A DNA stretch of 16,381 nucleotides from Pseudomonadota bacterium (GTDB lineage Bacteria > Pseudomonadota > Alphaproteobacteria > Rhizobiales > Hyphomicrobiaceae), in contig JAEZHL010000077.1 in NCBI GenBank assembly GCA_023416575.1, positions 1-16,381 on the forward strand, in the 5' to 3' direction. Each line of letters opens with the position of its first letter. Positions within the stretch are counted from its first letter, which is position 1. Shown in pieces: positions 8,027 through 16,174 of this stretch. The translations under genes and the position numbers were made by a program. Under the pieces are notes generated by a model. The model was not told the origin of the DNA. It saw only the letters and a program-made list of their open reading frames with translations, and searched no databases.

Positions 8027-9005
8027 CCATGTAGATGGATGGATCGAAATATTGCGATGCCGGAATCGGGTTTGGAATGTTGCCGGTGGAGGCGAAGAAG
8101 TCCGTCACCTGCTGCAACCAGTTGGTCACGGTGCCGTCGGCGTAGAGCTTCCGCCATTCGGCGCCAGGGAACGCCTTTTGGGCCGCATACTGCTCCTTGA
8201 AGTCGGCGAGGGGAACTTGCGGATACTGCTTCTTCTGCAGGACCTCGAGCGCTTCGTCCGTCTTGCCCGTCAGATAGTCATTACCTTCCGACCACGCTTT
8301 CACGATGCGCACCAGCGTCTCGCGGTTCTGGGCGTGATAATTCGCGGATGTCGCCCAGCCCGACATGATCGCGGCTTTCGGGTAGAAGGCCGACGCGTCG
8401 ACGAGCTTCTTCGCGGTTGGGACCTTGTCCCGAACGGTGATGTTGAAGGGAACCCAGAGCGCAACGGCCGGGACTGCGCCGGAAATGAAGGACGTTACCG
8501 CATCCGGCATACGCTGGTTGAGCAATTGGACGTCGCCCGGTGACAGGCCATTGCCCTTGAGGGCGGTGTCAAGGAAGACATGCGCCGTCGTGCCGGCGGT
8601 CGTGGCGATGCGCTTGCCCTTGAGATCAGCGATGCTCTTGATGCCCTGGTCCTCGCGTACCCAAAGCTGGGCCGTGGCGAATTCGACGGCATTGGCGAGA
8701 AACATTTTGCCTTGGCCGCGGGCCGGGAAGTTCGAGATCACCGCGCCGGTGGAGAGGACGTCGAGGCTGCCACCGATCAGGGCCTGGAAAATTTCGAGGC
8801 CGGTCTGGAACAGCTTGAACTCGGGCTCTATGCCGTTCTTGTCGAAGGCGCCGAGATGATCGGCGAGCCACATCTGGCCATCGACCGCGAGCGTGTGCAG
8901 ATAGCCAATTCTGACCTTCGTTTTGCCCTGCGCGATGGCTGGCATTCCAAGGGTTGCGACGGCAGCGGAAGCGCCTGCCGCTTTCAAGAATGTTCTGCGA
9001 TGCAT
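8010..9005 (-). CDS. Tat-exported NitT/TauT-type ABC transporter substrate-binding protein
   Basis: A 331-residue periplasmic binding protein of the SsuA/TauA/NMT1-like type. The mature part begins KVRIGYLHTLAVDGQMWLAD and carries the typical IADLKGKRIATTAGTTAH stretch. The N-terminus has a twin-arginine signal (HRRTFLKAAGA) and a likely cleavage site after AIA. The ATG at 9005 was chosen because the Tat motif starts at once and AGGAGG lies at 9016-9021; an upstream in-frame start at 9119 would add 38 residues overlapping the ATPase gene. It is the third gene of the operon, 28 bases after the ATPase stop. The family binds sulfonates, nitrate, pyrimidine precursors, aromatic acids and others, so the ligand cannot be named. 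Confidence 0.92.
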   Translation of the reverse strand: MHRRTFLKAAGASAAVATLGMPAIAQGKTKVRIGYLHTLAVDGQMWLADHLGAFDKNGIEPEFKLFQTGLEIFQALIGGSLDVLSTGAVISNFPARGQGKMFLANAVEFATAQLWVREDQGIKSIADLKGKRIATTAGTTAHVFLDTALKGNGLSPGDVQLLNQRMPDAVTSFISGAVPAVALWVPFNITVRDKVPTAKKLVDASAFYPKAAIMSGWATSANYHAQNRETLVRIVKAWSEGNDYLTGKTDEALEVLQKKQYPQVPLADFKEQYAAQKAFPGAEWRKLYADGTVTNWLQQVTDFFASTGNIPNPIPASQYFDPSIYMDATKS

Positions 9006-9033
9006 TTGGCCGTTTCCTCCTTGTTTGATCATT

Positions 9034-9846
9034 TCAGCTCGGCCCGGAAGGCCGTTGCTTGGCCTGTTCTGCATATTCCTGCATGACCAGGGCCCGCACG
9101 TGCGCACGAAGCTCTCCAAACTCCTTGGATTCGTGCAGTTCGGCTGTTCGGGGATATGAGAATGGCACCTCGACGATTTCGCGGATACGTGTCGGACGGG
9201 CCGTCATCACGACGATCCGATTTGAGAGGTAGACGGCTTCCTCGACCGAGTGCGTGATCAGCATCACGGTTTTCTCCTCTGTCGCGAGCACGTCGAGGAG
9301 GAGATCCTGCATGGCCGTTCGCGTCTGCGCGTCGAGGGCGCCGAATGGCTCATCCATCAACAGGAATTGCGGCTTGACGGCGTAAGCGCGCGCCAATGCC
9401 AGACGCTGACGCATGCCGCCGGACAGCGTCCGTGGCCACGCGTCGGCAAAATCCGATAATCCCATCAGCCGCATGTAGCGCTGGCAGATTTCCTTGCGCT
9501 CGAGGTCGCCGATTTTATTCGCTCGCAGCTTGAGGCCGAATGCGATGTTCTGCTCGACGGTCAGCCATGGAAAGACGCCGTACTCCTGGAAAATCACGCC
9601 GCGGTCCGGACCCGGGCCGCCAACGGGCTTGCCGTCGAGCCGGACTTCTCCGGAGGAGGGCTGCATGAAGCCGGCGACGATGTTCATCATCGTCGTCTTG
9701 CCGCAACCCGATGGCCCGATGATCGAAACGAATTCCCGGTCGTAGATATCGTACGTGACGTCATCCACGACTTGAACGGTGCCGCGTGCCGTCGAAAAAC
9801 GCACGGACACATGATCGAATGAGACCCGGACTTGACGCTCGTTCAT
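9034..9846 (-). CDS. ABC transporter ATP-binding protein, NitT/TauT (SsuB/TauB) type
   Basis: A 270-residue cytosolic ATPase that powers the importer. Walker A is GPSGCGKTT (44-52), the Q-loop FQEYGVFPW (Q87), the signature LSGGM (141-145), Walker B FLLMDEP with the D-loop GALD (161-172), and the switch histidine H199 in LITHS. All ATPase residues are intact. The ATG overlaps the permease stop in an ATGA junction (9843-9846), so the two are translationally coupled. The C-terminal extension after RPTRIREIVEVPF is usual for the SsuB/TauB group. Confidence 0.95.
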   Translation of the reverse strand: MNERQVRVSFDHVSVRFSTARGTVQVVDDVTYDIYDREFVSIIGPSGCGKTTMMNIVAGFMQPSSGEVRLDGKPVGGPGPDRGVIFQEYGVFPWLTVEQNIAFGLKLRANKIGDLERKEICQRYMRLMGLSDFADAWPRTLSGGMRQRLALARAYAVKPQFLLMDEPFGALDAQTRTAMQDLLLDVLATEEKTVMLITHSVEEAVYLSNRIVVMTARPTRIREIVEVPFSYPRTAELHESKEFGELRAHVRALVMQEYAEQAKQRPSGPS

Positions 9847-10592
9847 GCGATGCGCTCCTGCCAGCTGACGAACCGGCGGGAGATCACCCGAAGGCCCATG
9901 TCCATGAACAGGGCAATGAAGCCGATGCAGATGATACCGACATAGATGATATCGAGCTGGAAGAACGATCCGGCATTCTGGATCAAGGCGCCGAGACCCT
10001 GCTGCGCCGCGATCAACTCGGAGGCGACGAGTGTCGCCCAGGCGACGCCGAGTGCGACCCGCAACGCCGTCAGCATGTGTGGAACGGCGAGCGGAATGAT
10101 GACCTTGCGGAAGATTTCGTCATCCGCGGCGCCGAGCGTGCGCGCGACACGGACGTAAATCGGGCTGATCTGCGCAATGCCCTCGTACATCACGATCACG
10201 CCGGCAAAGAACGAGGCGTAGAAGAGGATGACGATCTTCGCTAGCTCATCGACACCGAAATAGACGATGACGAGCGGAATGAGAGCGATGGGTGGCAGGG
10301 CGCGAAAGAAGTTGATCAGCGGATCGATGAAGGTGCGGATGCTGTGATACCAGCCAAGCACGAAGCCAACCGGCACCGCGAGCGCAATGCCGCAAAGGAC
10401 GCCGATGAACACGCGCTGGGTTGACATCAGGATATCGAGCGGCAGGCGCGATTGGGCGAGCTCGACAAGCCGTGTGCCGACTTCATGCGGGGAAGGGACG
10501 AGCGCCGGGTTTATGAATCCGCTATGGCGAATGGCGTACCAGCTCGCCAGAATGACGAGCCAGGGTGCCGCGATGAGTCCCGCTCGGCGCAC
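9843..10592 (-). CDS. ABC transporter permease, NitT/TauT (SsuC/TauC) type
   Basis: A 249-residue inner-membrane protein with about six hydrophobic segments. The EAA coupling loop lies at about 136-175 (EGIAQISPIYVRVARTLGA, then the IIPLAVPHML part), which contacts the ATPase. The N-terminal SGFINPALVPSPHEV segment is typical of SsuC-like permeases. The start is GTG at 10592-10590, preceded by GAGGAAAC. It is the first gene of the minus-strand operon and is divergent from the GntR-type regulator gene, 78 bases away. That arrangement suggests control by that regulator. Confidence 0.93.
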   Translation of the reverse strand: MRRAGLIAAPWLVILASWYAIRHSGFINPALVPSPHEVGTRLVELAQSRLPLDILMSTQRVFIGVLCGIALAVPVGFVLGWYHSIRTFIDPLINFFRALPPIALIPLVIVYFGVDELAKIVILFYASFFAGVIVMYEGIAQISPIYVRVARTLGAADDEIFRKVIIPLAVPHMLTALRVALGVAWATLVASELIAAQQGLGALIQNAGSFFQLDIIYVGIICIGFIALFMDMGLRVISRRFVSWQERIA

Positions 10593-10626
10593 GTTTCCTC
10601 ATTCCCCTGCTTTGGTTCTAGCCCTA

Positions 10627-10639
10627 ACGTTCTAAACGT
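10627..10639. promoter_or_regulatory. candidate operator for the divergent GntR-type regulator
   Basis: In the 78-base gap between the permease and regulator starts, ACGTT (10627-10631) and AACGT (10635-10639) form a perfect inverted repeat with a 3-base centre. A related half, GTTCTA, occurs twice, at 10615-10620 and 10629-10634. GntR/HutC regulators bind short dyads in such gaps, so this is a reasonable site for control of both operons. The arms are short and no experimental consensus is matched. Confidence 0.4.
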
Positions 10640-10670
10640 ACTATCTTTCGGATGTTTGAGGCAAGCAGCA

Positions 10671-11411
10671 ATGAAACACGCCGGGCATCCCATCTTCGGC
10701 TCGATTCCGATCCCGCGCTATGTGCAGCTGGCGGAGGTCTTCCGGAACAATATTTACAAGGGCTTGTGGACGCCTGGGTCGACCTTGCCGTCCATCGAGC
10801 TCCTGATGCAGGAATTCGACGTGGCGCGCGTCACCGTGCGGCAGGCCATCGCTTTGCTGGCCGATGAGGGCCTGCTGCTGCCGCAGCGCGGACGTGGCAC
10901 GTTCGTCACCGACAAGGCGGCGGGCGGCCGTCGCCAGTTGCGCGTCGAGACGACGTTGCGTGATCTCGTCAAGATGTACGATGGCGATCAGCCTGAGCAT
11001 GCGACTCTGGCGGAATCGGTCGCGAGCCCAATACTGACGGCAAAGGATGGTATTGCAGCGCCGAAATATTTTCATATCCGGCGGGTGCACTCGAGAAATG
11101 GCGAGCCTTATTGCGTCATTTCTATTTACATCGATTACCGCGTGTTCCGGAAGGCGCAGAAGCGCTTTCGCTGCGAGCTGGCGTTGCCGGTCCTGACCTC
11201 GCTGCCCGGCCTCGAGATCGCATCCGCCCGGCAGACGCTGACGATCTCATCGGCGGACGTTGAAATATCGCGGCTGCTCGGTATTCCGGTGAACGCACCA
11301 ATGGCTGAGGTCAGGCGCGTCCTGTGCGACCCGAGCGATACGGTCATCTATCTCGCAGAAGTGAGCTATCGCGGCGATTACATCCGCCTGGAAATGGATT
11401 TGAAACCGTGA
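10671..11411 (+). CDS. GntR-family transcriptional regulator, HutC/UTRA subfamily
   Basis: A 246-residue DNA-binding regulator. The N-terminal winged helix covers about residues 14-80, with PRYVQLAEVFRNNI, TLPSIELLMQEFDVARVTVRQAI and the wing LLLPQRGRGTFV. The UTRA ligand-binding domain fills about 95-245 (HIRRVHSRNGEPYCVISIYI, then LAEVSYRGDYIRLEMDL). The ATG at 10671 has a GAGG at 10659-10662 and matches the family start; the longer open frame to 10452 would overlap the permease gene and lacks family similarity. Its stop overlaps the GTG start of the enolase-superfamily gene, so the two form an operon. UTRA domains bind small molecules, commonly the substrate or an intermediate of the adjacent pathway. 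Confidence 0.93.
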   Translation: MKHAGHPIFGSIPIPRYVQLAEVFRNNIYKGLWTPGSTLPSIELLMQEFDVARVTVRQAIALLADEGLLLPQRGRGTFVTDKAAGGRRQLRVETTLRDLVKMYDGDQPEHATLAESVASPILTAKDGIAAPKYFHIRRVHSRNGEPYCVISIYIDYRVFRKAQKRFRCELALPVLTSLPGLEIASARQTLTISSADVEISRLLGIPVNAPMAEVRRVLCDPSDTVIYLAEVSYRGDYIRLEMDLKP

Positions 11412-12541
11412 ATGAGCCATTCGTGATCCGCCGTGTGACCGCGCGCGTCTATCGCTGCCCGCTCGATGTACCCGTAGAGACCTCCTTCGGCATCATGCGC
11501 GACCGGCCCATGGTCCTGGTGGAGTTGGAGGACGACGATGGTTTTTGCGGCTGGGGCGAGGTGTGGTGCAACTTCCCGGCCGTCGGCGCCGAGCATCGTG
11601 CTCGGTTGATAGATAGCGTGCTGGCGCCGCTCCTCATTGGACAGCAAATTCAAAATCCGACCGAGGCGTTCGACCGGCTGACCGCCAAGACGGCAGTCCT
11701 GGCGCTGCAGAGCGCGGAGGCGGGGCCGTTCGCGCAAGCAATCGCGGGTATTGATATCGCGCTGTGGGATTTGGCGGCGCGTCGGCGCAATCTTCCGCTC
11801 TATCGTTTTGTGAACGCGGACGCGGAGGCTCGCATTTCCGATTACGCCAGCGGTCTCAATCCGAGGTCCCCCGAAAAGCTCGCGAAGCGACGGCAAGCCG
11901 AAGGCTTCACGGCATTCAAGCTGAAGATCGGATTCGGAGCTGACCGCGACATCGCCAATCTGGCCGCACTGCGCGGCACGCTGGGTGACTCCGTCCGCTT
12001 GATGGTCGATGCCAATCAGGGATGGGATGCCGAAACCGCGCTCAGCATGGCGCCGCAACTAGAAGCGTTCCGGCTCGATTGGCTCGAGGAGCCACTCCGC
12101 GCCGATCGGCCCTGGAGCGAATGGCACGCGTTGCGGCGCGCGACCCGGATTCAGCTGGCGGGCGGTGAAAACATCGCCGGCCAGGAGCAGTTCAGCGACG
12201 CAATCGCTGCGGAAGTTTTCGGAGTGATCCAGCCAGATATCGCGAAATGGGGTGGGTTCAGCGGTTGCATTCCTGTTGCGCGAGCGATCCGGGCGGCTGG
12301 CGTGCGCTACTGTCCGCATTACCTCGGCGGCGGCATCGGCCTTCTGGCATCCGCACATCTGCTCGCCGCGATCGGCGGCGATGGAATGCTCGAGATAGAT
12401 GCCAATCCCAATCCGCTGCGCTCGCTGCTCTGCGGGCCACTGGATGACATTCGGGATGGGTGCGCGACGCTTTCCAGTGCGGCGGGGCTCGGTATCGTGC
12501 CGGATTTGGCGGCGCCGGCGGGATTTCTTGTTCCGCATTAG
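11408..12541 (+). CDS. enolase-superfamily enzyme, mandelate racemase subgroup
   Basis: A 377-residue enzyme with an N-terminal capping domain (about 1-130) and a (beta/alpha)-barrel. Active-site residues are visible: K171-x-K173 on the second strand; metal ligands D201 (MVDANQGW), E227 or E228 (LDWLEEPL) and E254 (GGEN); D277 (QPDIAKWGG) and H304 (CPHYLGGG), which form the Asp-His dyad that defines the mandelate racemase subgroup; and E329 (LEID). Known members dehydrate acid sugars or racemise 2-hydroxy acids after removing the proton alpha to a carboxylate, with Mg2+. The start is GTG at 11408, giving a GTGA overlap with the regulator stop; an alternative GTG lies at 11423. It converges with the glycosyltransferase gene, 18 bases between stops. 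Its specificity cannot be read from sequence. Confidence 0.93.
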   Translation: MNEPFVIRRVTARVYRCPLDVPVETSFGIMRDRPMVLVELEDDDGFCGWGEVWCNFPAVGAEHRARLIDSVLAPLLIGQQIQNPTEAFDRLTAKTAVLALQSAEAGPFAQAIAGIDIALWDLAARRRNLPLYRFVNADAEARISDYASGLNPRSPEKLAKRRQAEGFTAFKLKIGFGADRDIANLAALRGTLGDSVRLMVDANQGWDAETALSMAPQLEAFRLDWLEEPLRADRPWSEWHALRRATRIQLAGGENIAGQEQFSDAIAAEVFGVIQPDIAKWGGFSGCIPVARAIRAAGVRYCPHYLGGGIGLLASAHLLAAIGGDGMLEIDANPNPLRSLLCGPLDDIRDGCATLSSAAGLGIVPDLAAPAGFLVPH

Positions 12542-12559
12542 GGACAGCTGATCCGCGCG

Positions 12560-14422
12560 TCAGTTCTTACCCGCGCTGGGCTCCGGGCATCGGAAGCGAG
12601 GCGGTGGGGAGCAGGCGGGATCGGTCGGCAGCGGCGGCATGGCGTAGACCGTGAAATGAAGCGTCCTGGGCGATGTGAAGGGATTGCGTCCCGACACGCA
12701 AGCCACTGGCACGGGCGCGACTGCCGGATTGAGCGCATGCAGGGAAGTCTGGAACTGCTTTATCGCTGATCGATCGATGAACGCCAGCGACCGCGGCTTC
12801 GTTTCGAAATGGGCGCGAGCGTTGCTCCCAGAGTCCAATTCCGTTTCGATGCCGATGAGAAACTCGGCGCTCGGCTCGCGATAGCCGGCGATCAAGGGCG
12901 CTTCGGGATAGCAGGTTCGCAGCGCTTCCCTCAGTTCCGCCAGGCGCGTGCTCGGCCATATTCCTGACGATGTCGGCAGAATGAGCGCCGTGAACAGCCA
13001 GTAGAAGACAGCTGCGCCGGCAAGCGAGAAGCTCGTTGACGCCAGCGCACTGCAATGGGACCAAGAAATCGCCGTCGCCGCGAAGAAAGCCGCCACCGCG
13101 ACAGCGCCGATCACCAGCACGAAGCTGACCGGCTCACCGCCAATGATGTGCAGAGCCAAAGGAGTGGCCGCGAGGCCGAGCCCCAGAGCGATCCACAGGG
13201 CGCGCAGCAACCAGGGAAAGGGCATCGCACGCGGGGCGCCCGTGAGCGGATTTTGCGTGACCGCCAGCGCCATTCCGATCGCCACGACCGGCAGCACGTA
13301 TTGCACCATATAGAGCGGGGGCTTGTGCGAGACGATCTCGAACGTGACGAGATAGGGCACGAGCCACGCCAGCAGAAATCTGCCCGCTGGGACATGGCGG
13401 CCCTGCCAGATGGTGCTGCAGGCGGCGGAAGCCAGGACGAGGCCCGGCAGGATGCCGATCCAGGTCACGAGCAGAAAGCTGCCCGGAAACGCGCGATGGT
13501 TCATGGCCTGGGAGTCGGCCAGCAGCGAAAACCACTCGATCAGCGAAAGAATCGGATCGGGGGTCGGGTCGGCGATCGATAGCCAGAGCGAGATAAACCA
13601 GACGGAGGCGATCGCCAGCCCGAGGAAAAGGCCAAGCATATGGTTGGCGCCGCCGAGACGCTTGAGGCTTCGGTCCTGAACGAAGAGGCCGGCAACCGTC
13701 AGCAGGGCCAGAATCGGTACGATCAGGGAATTCAGAACGACCCCGACGCCGAGCGCGCACCAGAACGCCAGCGCCGTGCGCTTGCGCGATGCGGGGTCAA
13801 GGCATCCGTGGCCGTGATAGAGCCGCAGAAGGCTGGTCTGCGCCAGGATGGCGGCCGCAAGCACACTCGCCTGAGGCAATGCCAGACGCGACTGGACGGC
13901 AAGAAGCAGGGAATGGGCCATCAAGACCGAAGCGCAGAAGGCGGCCTGGTTGCCGATGATCCCGCGGGTGCCGAAGAACAAGAGGAGAATTGCCAGCGTG
14001 GCGCCGATCAGGGACGGCAGCCGATAGGTCCAGATGCGGTCCAATGTGCCGAGGCCGAGATAGGTGGTCGCTAGGCCCTGCAACCATAGGATGCCGATCG
14101 GCCGGCCGACCTTGGCGCCACTCTCGTCGTGCGGCACCATCCATTGGCCGGATTCCAGCATCATCCGCGTCGAGAGCGCATAGCGGACTTCCGTCCGGTC
14201 TATAGGAGGACGGGAGAAGACGCCCGGTGTGAAGAGGGCGAAGCACAGCAGAATGAGGGCAACGGATGCGCGAAGCCGGCTGCCAGCGCACCAGTCCAAA
14301 GCGCGGTGCAACGCCGAGTCGTACGATGCCAACGCGGAGCGCGTCTTCGGTGCGATCCGCGCCGTCAGGCCGATTGCGGCGCGCTGGCCGATGTCTACGC
14401 TATCCTCTCCGAGGATACCCAT
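12560..14422 (-). CDS. family-39-type (ArnT/PMT-like) polytopic glycosyltransferase
   Basis: A 620-residue inner-membrane protein expected to move a sugar from a polyprenyl-phosphate carrier. After a hydrophilic N-terminus of about 48 residues come 11 or so hydrophobic segments and a soluble C-terminal end of about 100 residues. The family signature after the first membrane segment reads PPIDRTEVRYALSTRMMLES, then GRPIGILWLQ. Usual members have DE-x-R-[YF]-A and KP-x-x-YW, so the catalytic-loop Asp position is Thr (T77) here while Glu (E78) is kept. The ATG at 14422 has no clear ribosome binding site, and its next codons carry a perfect inverted repeat (14401-14417), so the start is uncertain. 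The stop is 18 bases from the convergent enolase-superfamily gene. The acceptor is unknown; a lipid or cell-envelope glycan is likely. Confidence 0.83.
   Translation of the reverse strand: MGILGEDSVDIGQRAAIGLTARIAPKTRSALASYDSALHRALDWCAGSRLRASVALILLCFALFTPGVFSRPPIDRTEVRYALSTRMMLESGQWMVPHDESGAKVGRPIGILWLQGLATTYLGLGTLDRIWTYRLPSLIGATLAILLLFFGTRGIIGNQAAFCASVLMAHSLLLAVQSRLALPQASVLAAAILAQTSLLRLYHGHGCLDPASRKRTALAFWCALGVGVVLNSLIVPILALLTVAGLFVQDRSLKRLGGANHMLGLFLGLAIASVWFISLWLSIADPTPDPILSLIEWFSLLADSQAMNHRAFPGSFLLVTWIGILPGLVLASAACSTIWQGRHVPAGRFLLAWLVPYLVTFEIVSHKPPLYMVQYVLPVVAIGMALAVTQNPLTGAPRAMPFPWLLRALWIALGLGLAATPLALHIIGGEPVSFVLVIGAVAVAAFFAATAISWSHCSALASTSFSLAGAAVFYWLFTALILPTSSGIWPSTRLAELREALRTCYPEAPLIAGYREPSAEFLIGIETELDSGSNARAHFETKPRSLAFIDRSAIKQFQTSLHALNPAVAPVPVACVSGRNPFTSPRTLHFTVYAMPPLPTDPACSPPPRFRCPEPSAGKN
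14401..14417. repeat. 7-bp perfect inverted repeat at the start of the glycosyltransferase gene
   Basis: TATCCTC (14401-14407) and GAGGATA (14411-14417) are exact reverse complements with a 3-base centre. They cover codons 2 to 8 of the gene as called from ATG 14422. The repeat may fold in the mRNA near the start codon, act as an operator if the real start is further in, or be chance. Confidence 0.4.
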
Positions 14423-14589
14423 TATGGCTGTCGCTTGTGCGTTGGCGTGTGCTGGCTTGCTCAGACGTTATCCGACGCAGGCCGACCCCGGAAGAGATGT
14501 TCAGTGAGCCCCTATCGAAGGCTGGGGACGGGGATATGGTGGCACCAGCGTGGCAGGAACGTGGCGTTGGTGCGAGAGGCGGCCTTGCC

Positions 14590-16107
14590 TCAACCGTTGC
14601 TGGTGATCGTGCGTCTGACGGCGTCTCGCCAGCCGGCAAGTTTGCGGGCGCGGGTGCCCGTGTCCATGGCGGGTGCGAAGCGGCGCTCCCGCCGCCAGCC
14701 CGCGGCGAAACCTTCCTCGCCAGGCCAAACGCCGGCTTGCCGGCCCGCCAGCCACGCGGCGCCAAGCGCGGTGGTTTCCATCACGTGCGGGCGATCGACG
14801 GGTGCGTCGAGCAGGTCGGCGAGCCACTGCATCGTGAGGTCGCTGGCGACCATGCCACCGTCAACGCGCAGCACGCTGCCGGCGTTGCCCGACCAGTCTC
14901 GGCGCATGGCGTCGACGAGATCGCAGGTCTGATAGCAGACGGCCTCCAGGGCGGCGCGCGTGAGCTCGTTGGGACCGGTATTGCGCGTCAGCCCGAAAAT
15001 GGCGCCGCGCGCCTCCGCGTCCCAATGCGGCGCGCCGAGCCCGGTAAAGGCAGGCACGAGGTATACCGCCTGCTCAGGGTCGGCGGCAGCGGCCATCGCA
15101 GCCGACTGGTCCGCCCGTTCCAGCAAGCGCAGGCCGTCCCGGAGCCACTGTACGGTTGCTCCAGCAACAAAAATCGAGCCTTCGAGCGCATAGGTGGTGC
15201 GGCCATCGAGCCGGTAGGCGATGGTCGTGAGCAGGCGGTTGCGGGACGGCACCAGCTCGCTGCCGGTGTTGAGCACGGCGAAGCAGCCGGTGCCGTAGGT
15301 CGATTTCATCATGCCGGGCGTGAAGCAGGCCTGGCCAACGGTCGCCGCTTGCTGATCGCCGGCAATGCCACGGATCGGGATCGGCGCGCCGAACAGAGCC
15401 GGGTCGATGGTGCCGAACTCCGCGGCAGAATCCCGGACGTCGGGCAGGACGGCGGTGGGGATGCGAAAGATGCGCAGCAGCTCGGCATCCCATTCGCCGC
15501 GGGCGATGTTGAACAGCAGCGTCCGCGAGGCATTGGTCGCGTCTGTGGCGTGCACCTTGCCGCCAGTCAGGTTCCAGAGGAGCCAAGTGTCGACGGTGCC
15601 GAATGCGAGACGTCCGTCCTCGGCGTGTTGCCGGGCGCCCTCGATGTTGTCGAGCAGCCAGGCAAGCTTCGTGCCTGAAAAGTAGGGGTCGAGCAGCAGG
15701 CCCGTCCGCGCCGCGGTGTCGGGCTCTAGCCCGGCGGCTTTGAGTTCGGCGCAGACATTGGATGTTCGCCGATCCTGCCACACGATGGCCGGCCCGACCG
15801 GCCGCCCGGTCGCGCGGTCCCATAGCAGCGTCGTCTCGCGCTGGTTGGCGATACCGGCGCCTGCAATGTCGGAGGCTTCGAGGCCCGCCATTTCCAATGC
15901 GGTCCGCACCGTCTCCACGGTGGTGCGCCACAGGTCCTGCGGGTCGTGCTCCACCCACCCGGGGCGGGGGAAGTGCTGCGGAAACTCCTGCTGTCCGAGG
16001 CCGCGTACGCGATAGTCCTTGTCGAAGATGATGGCGCGGGTCGACGTCGTGCCCTGATCAATGGCAAGAACATATCCGCCCATTGCGATATCCCGGTTGC
16101 GAGTCAT
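14590..16107 (-). CDS. glpK: glycerol kinase
   Basis: A 505-residue FGGY-family kinase that phosphorylates glycerol to sn-glycerol 3-phosphate with ATP in the cytosol. The N-terminal phosphate loop is AIDQGTTSTRAI (D17, T20-T21). Glycerol contacts are NQRE (R90, E91), the WQDRR stretch (110-114), Y142 and the catalytic base D251 in GDQQAATVGQ. The ATPase part has STYGTGCF (269-276) and the adenosine motif GGMVASDLTMQWLADLL. Length and motifs match well-studied GlpK proteins, so function is nearly certain. Two starts are possible: ATG 16107 (AGGAT just upstream, used here) or ATG 16083, which would begin MGGYVLAIDQG, nearer to the usual length. No glpF, glpD or glpR lies nearby. The gene follows the partial glycosyltransferase gene by 67 bases on the same strand, and 167 bases without a visible gene separate it from the next one. 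Confidence 0.97.
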   Translation of the reverse strand: MTRNRDIAMGGYVLAIDQGTTSTRAIIFDKDYRVRGLGQQEFPQHFPRPGWVEHDPQDLWRTTVETVRTALEMAGLEASDIAGAGIANQRETTLLWDRATGRPVGPAIVWQDRRTSNVCAELKAAGLEPDTAARTGLLLDPYFSGTKLAWLLDNIEGARQHAEDGRLAFGTVDTWLLWNLTGGKVHATDATNASRTLLFNIARGEWDAELLRIFRIPTAVLPDVRDSAAEFGTIDPALFGAPIPIRGIAGDQQAATVGQACFTPGMMKSTYGTGCFAVLNTGSELVPSRNRLLTTIAYRLDGRTTYALEGSIFVAGATVQWLRDGLRLLERADQSAAMAAAADPEQAVYLVPAFTGLGAPHWDAEARGAIFGLTRNTGPNELTRAALEAVCYQTCDLVDAMRRDWSGNAGSVLRVDGGMVASDLTMQWLADLLDAPVDRPHVMETTALGAAWLAGRQAGVWPGEEGFAAGWRRERRFAPAMDTGTRARKLAGWRDAVRRTITSNG

Positions 16108-16174
16108 CGGAATCCTGCGCCCGTTGCGGGGCTGGCATCAGACCCTGCAAGACTAGCGCTCCCTGGGCCCCGGG

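Noticed and set aside
10452..10670. N-terminal extension of the GntR regulator from ATG 10452
   Set aside because: It would overlap the permease gene, has no similarity to the family, and the ATG at 10671 starts exactly at the usual N-terminus.
14266..15678. 470-codon plus-strand open frame opposite glpK
   Set aside because: It lies antisense to an intact glycerol kinase, has Arg/Gly/Ala-rich sequence with no domain, and has no ribosome binding site.
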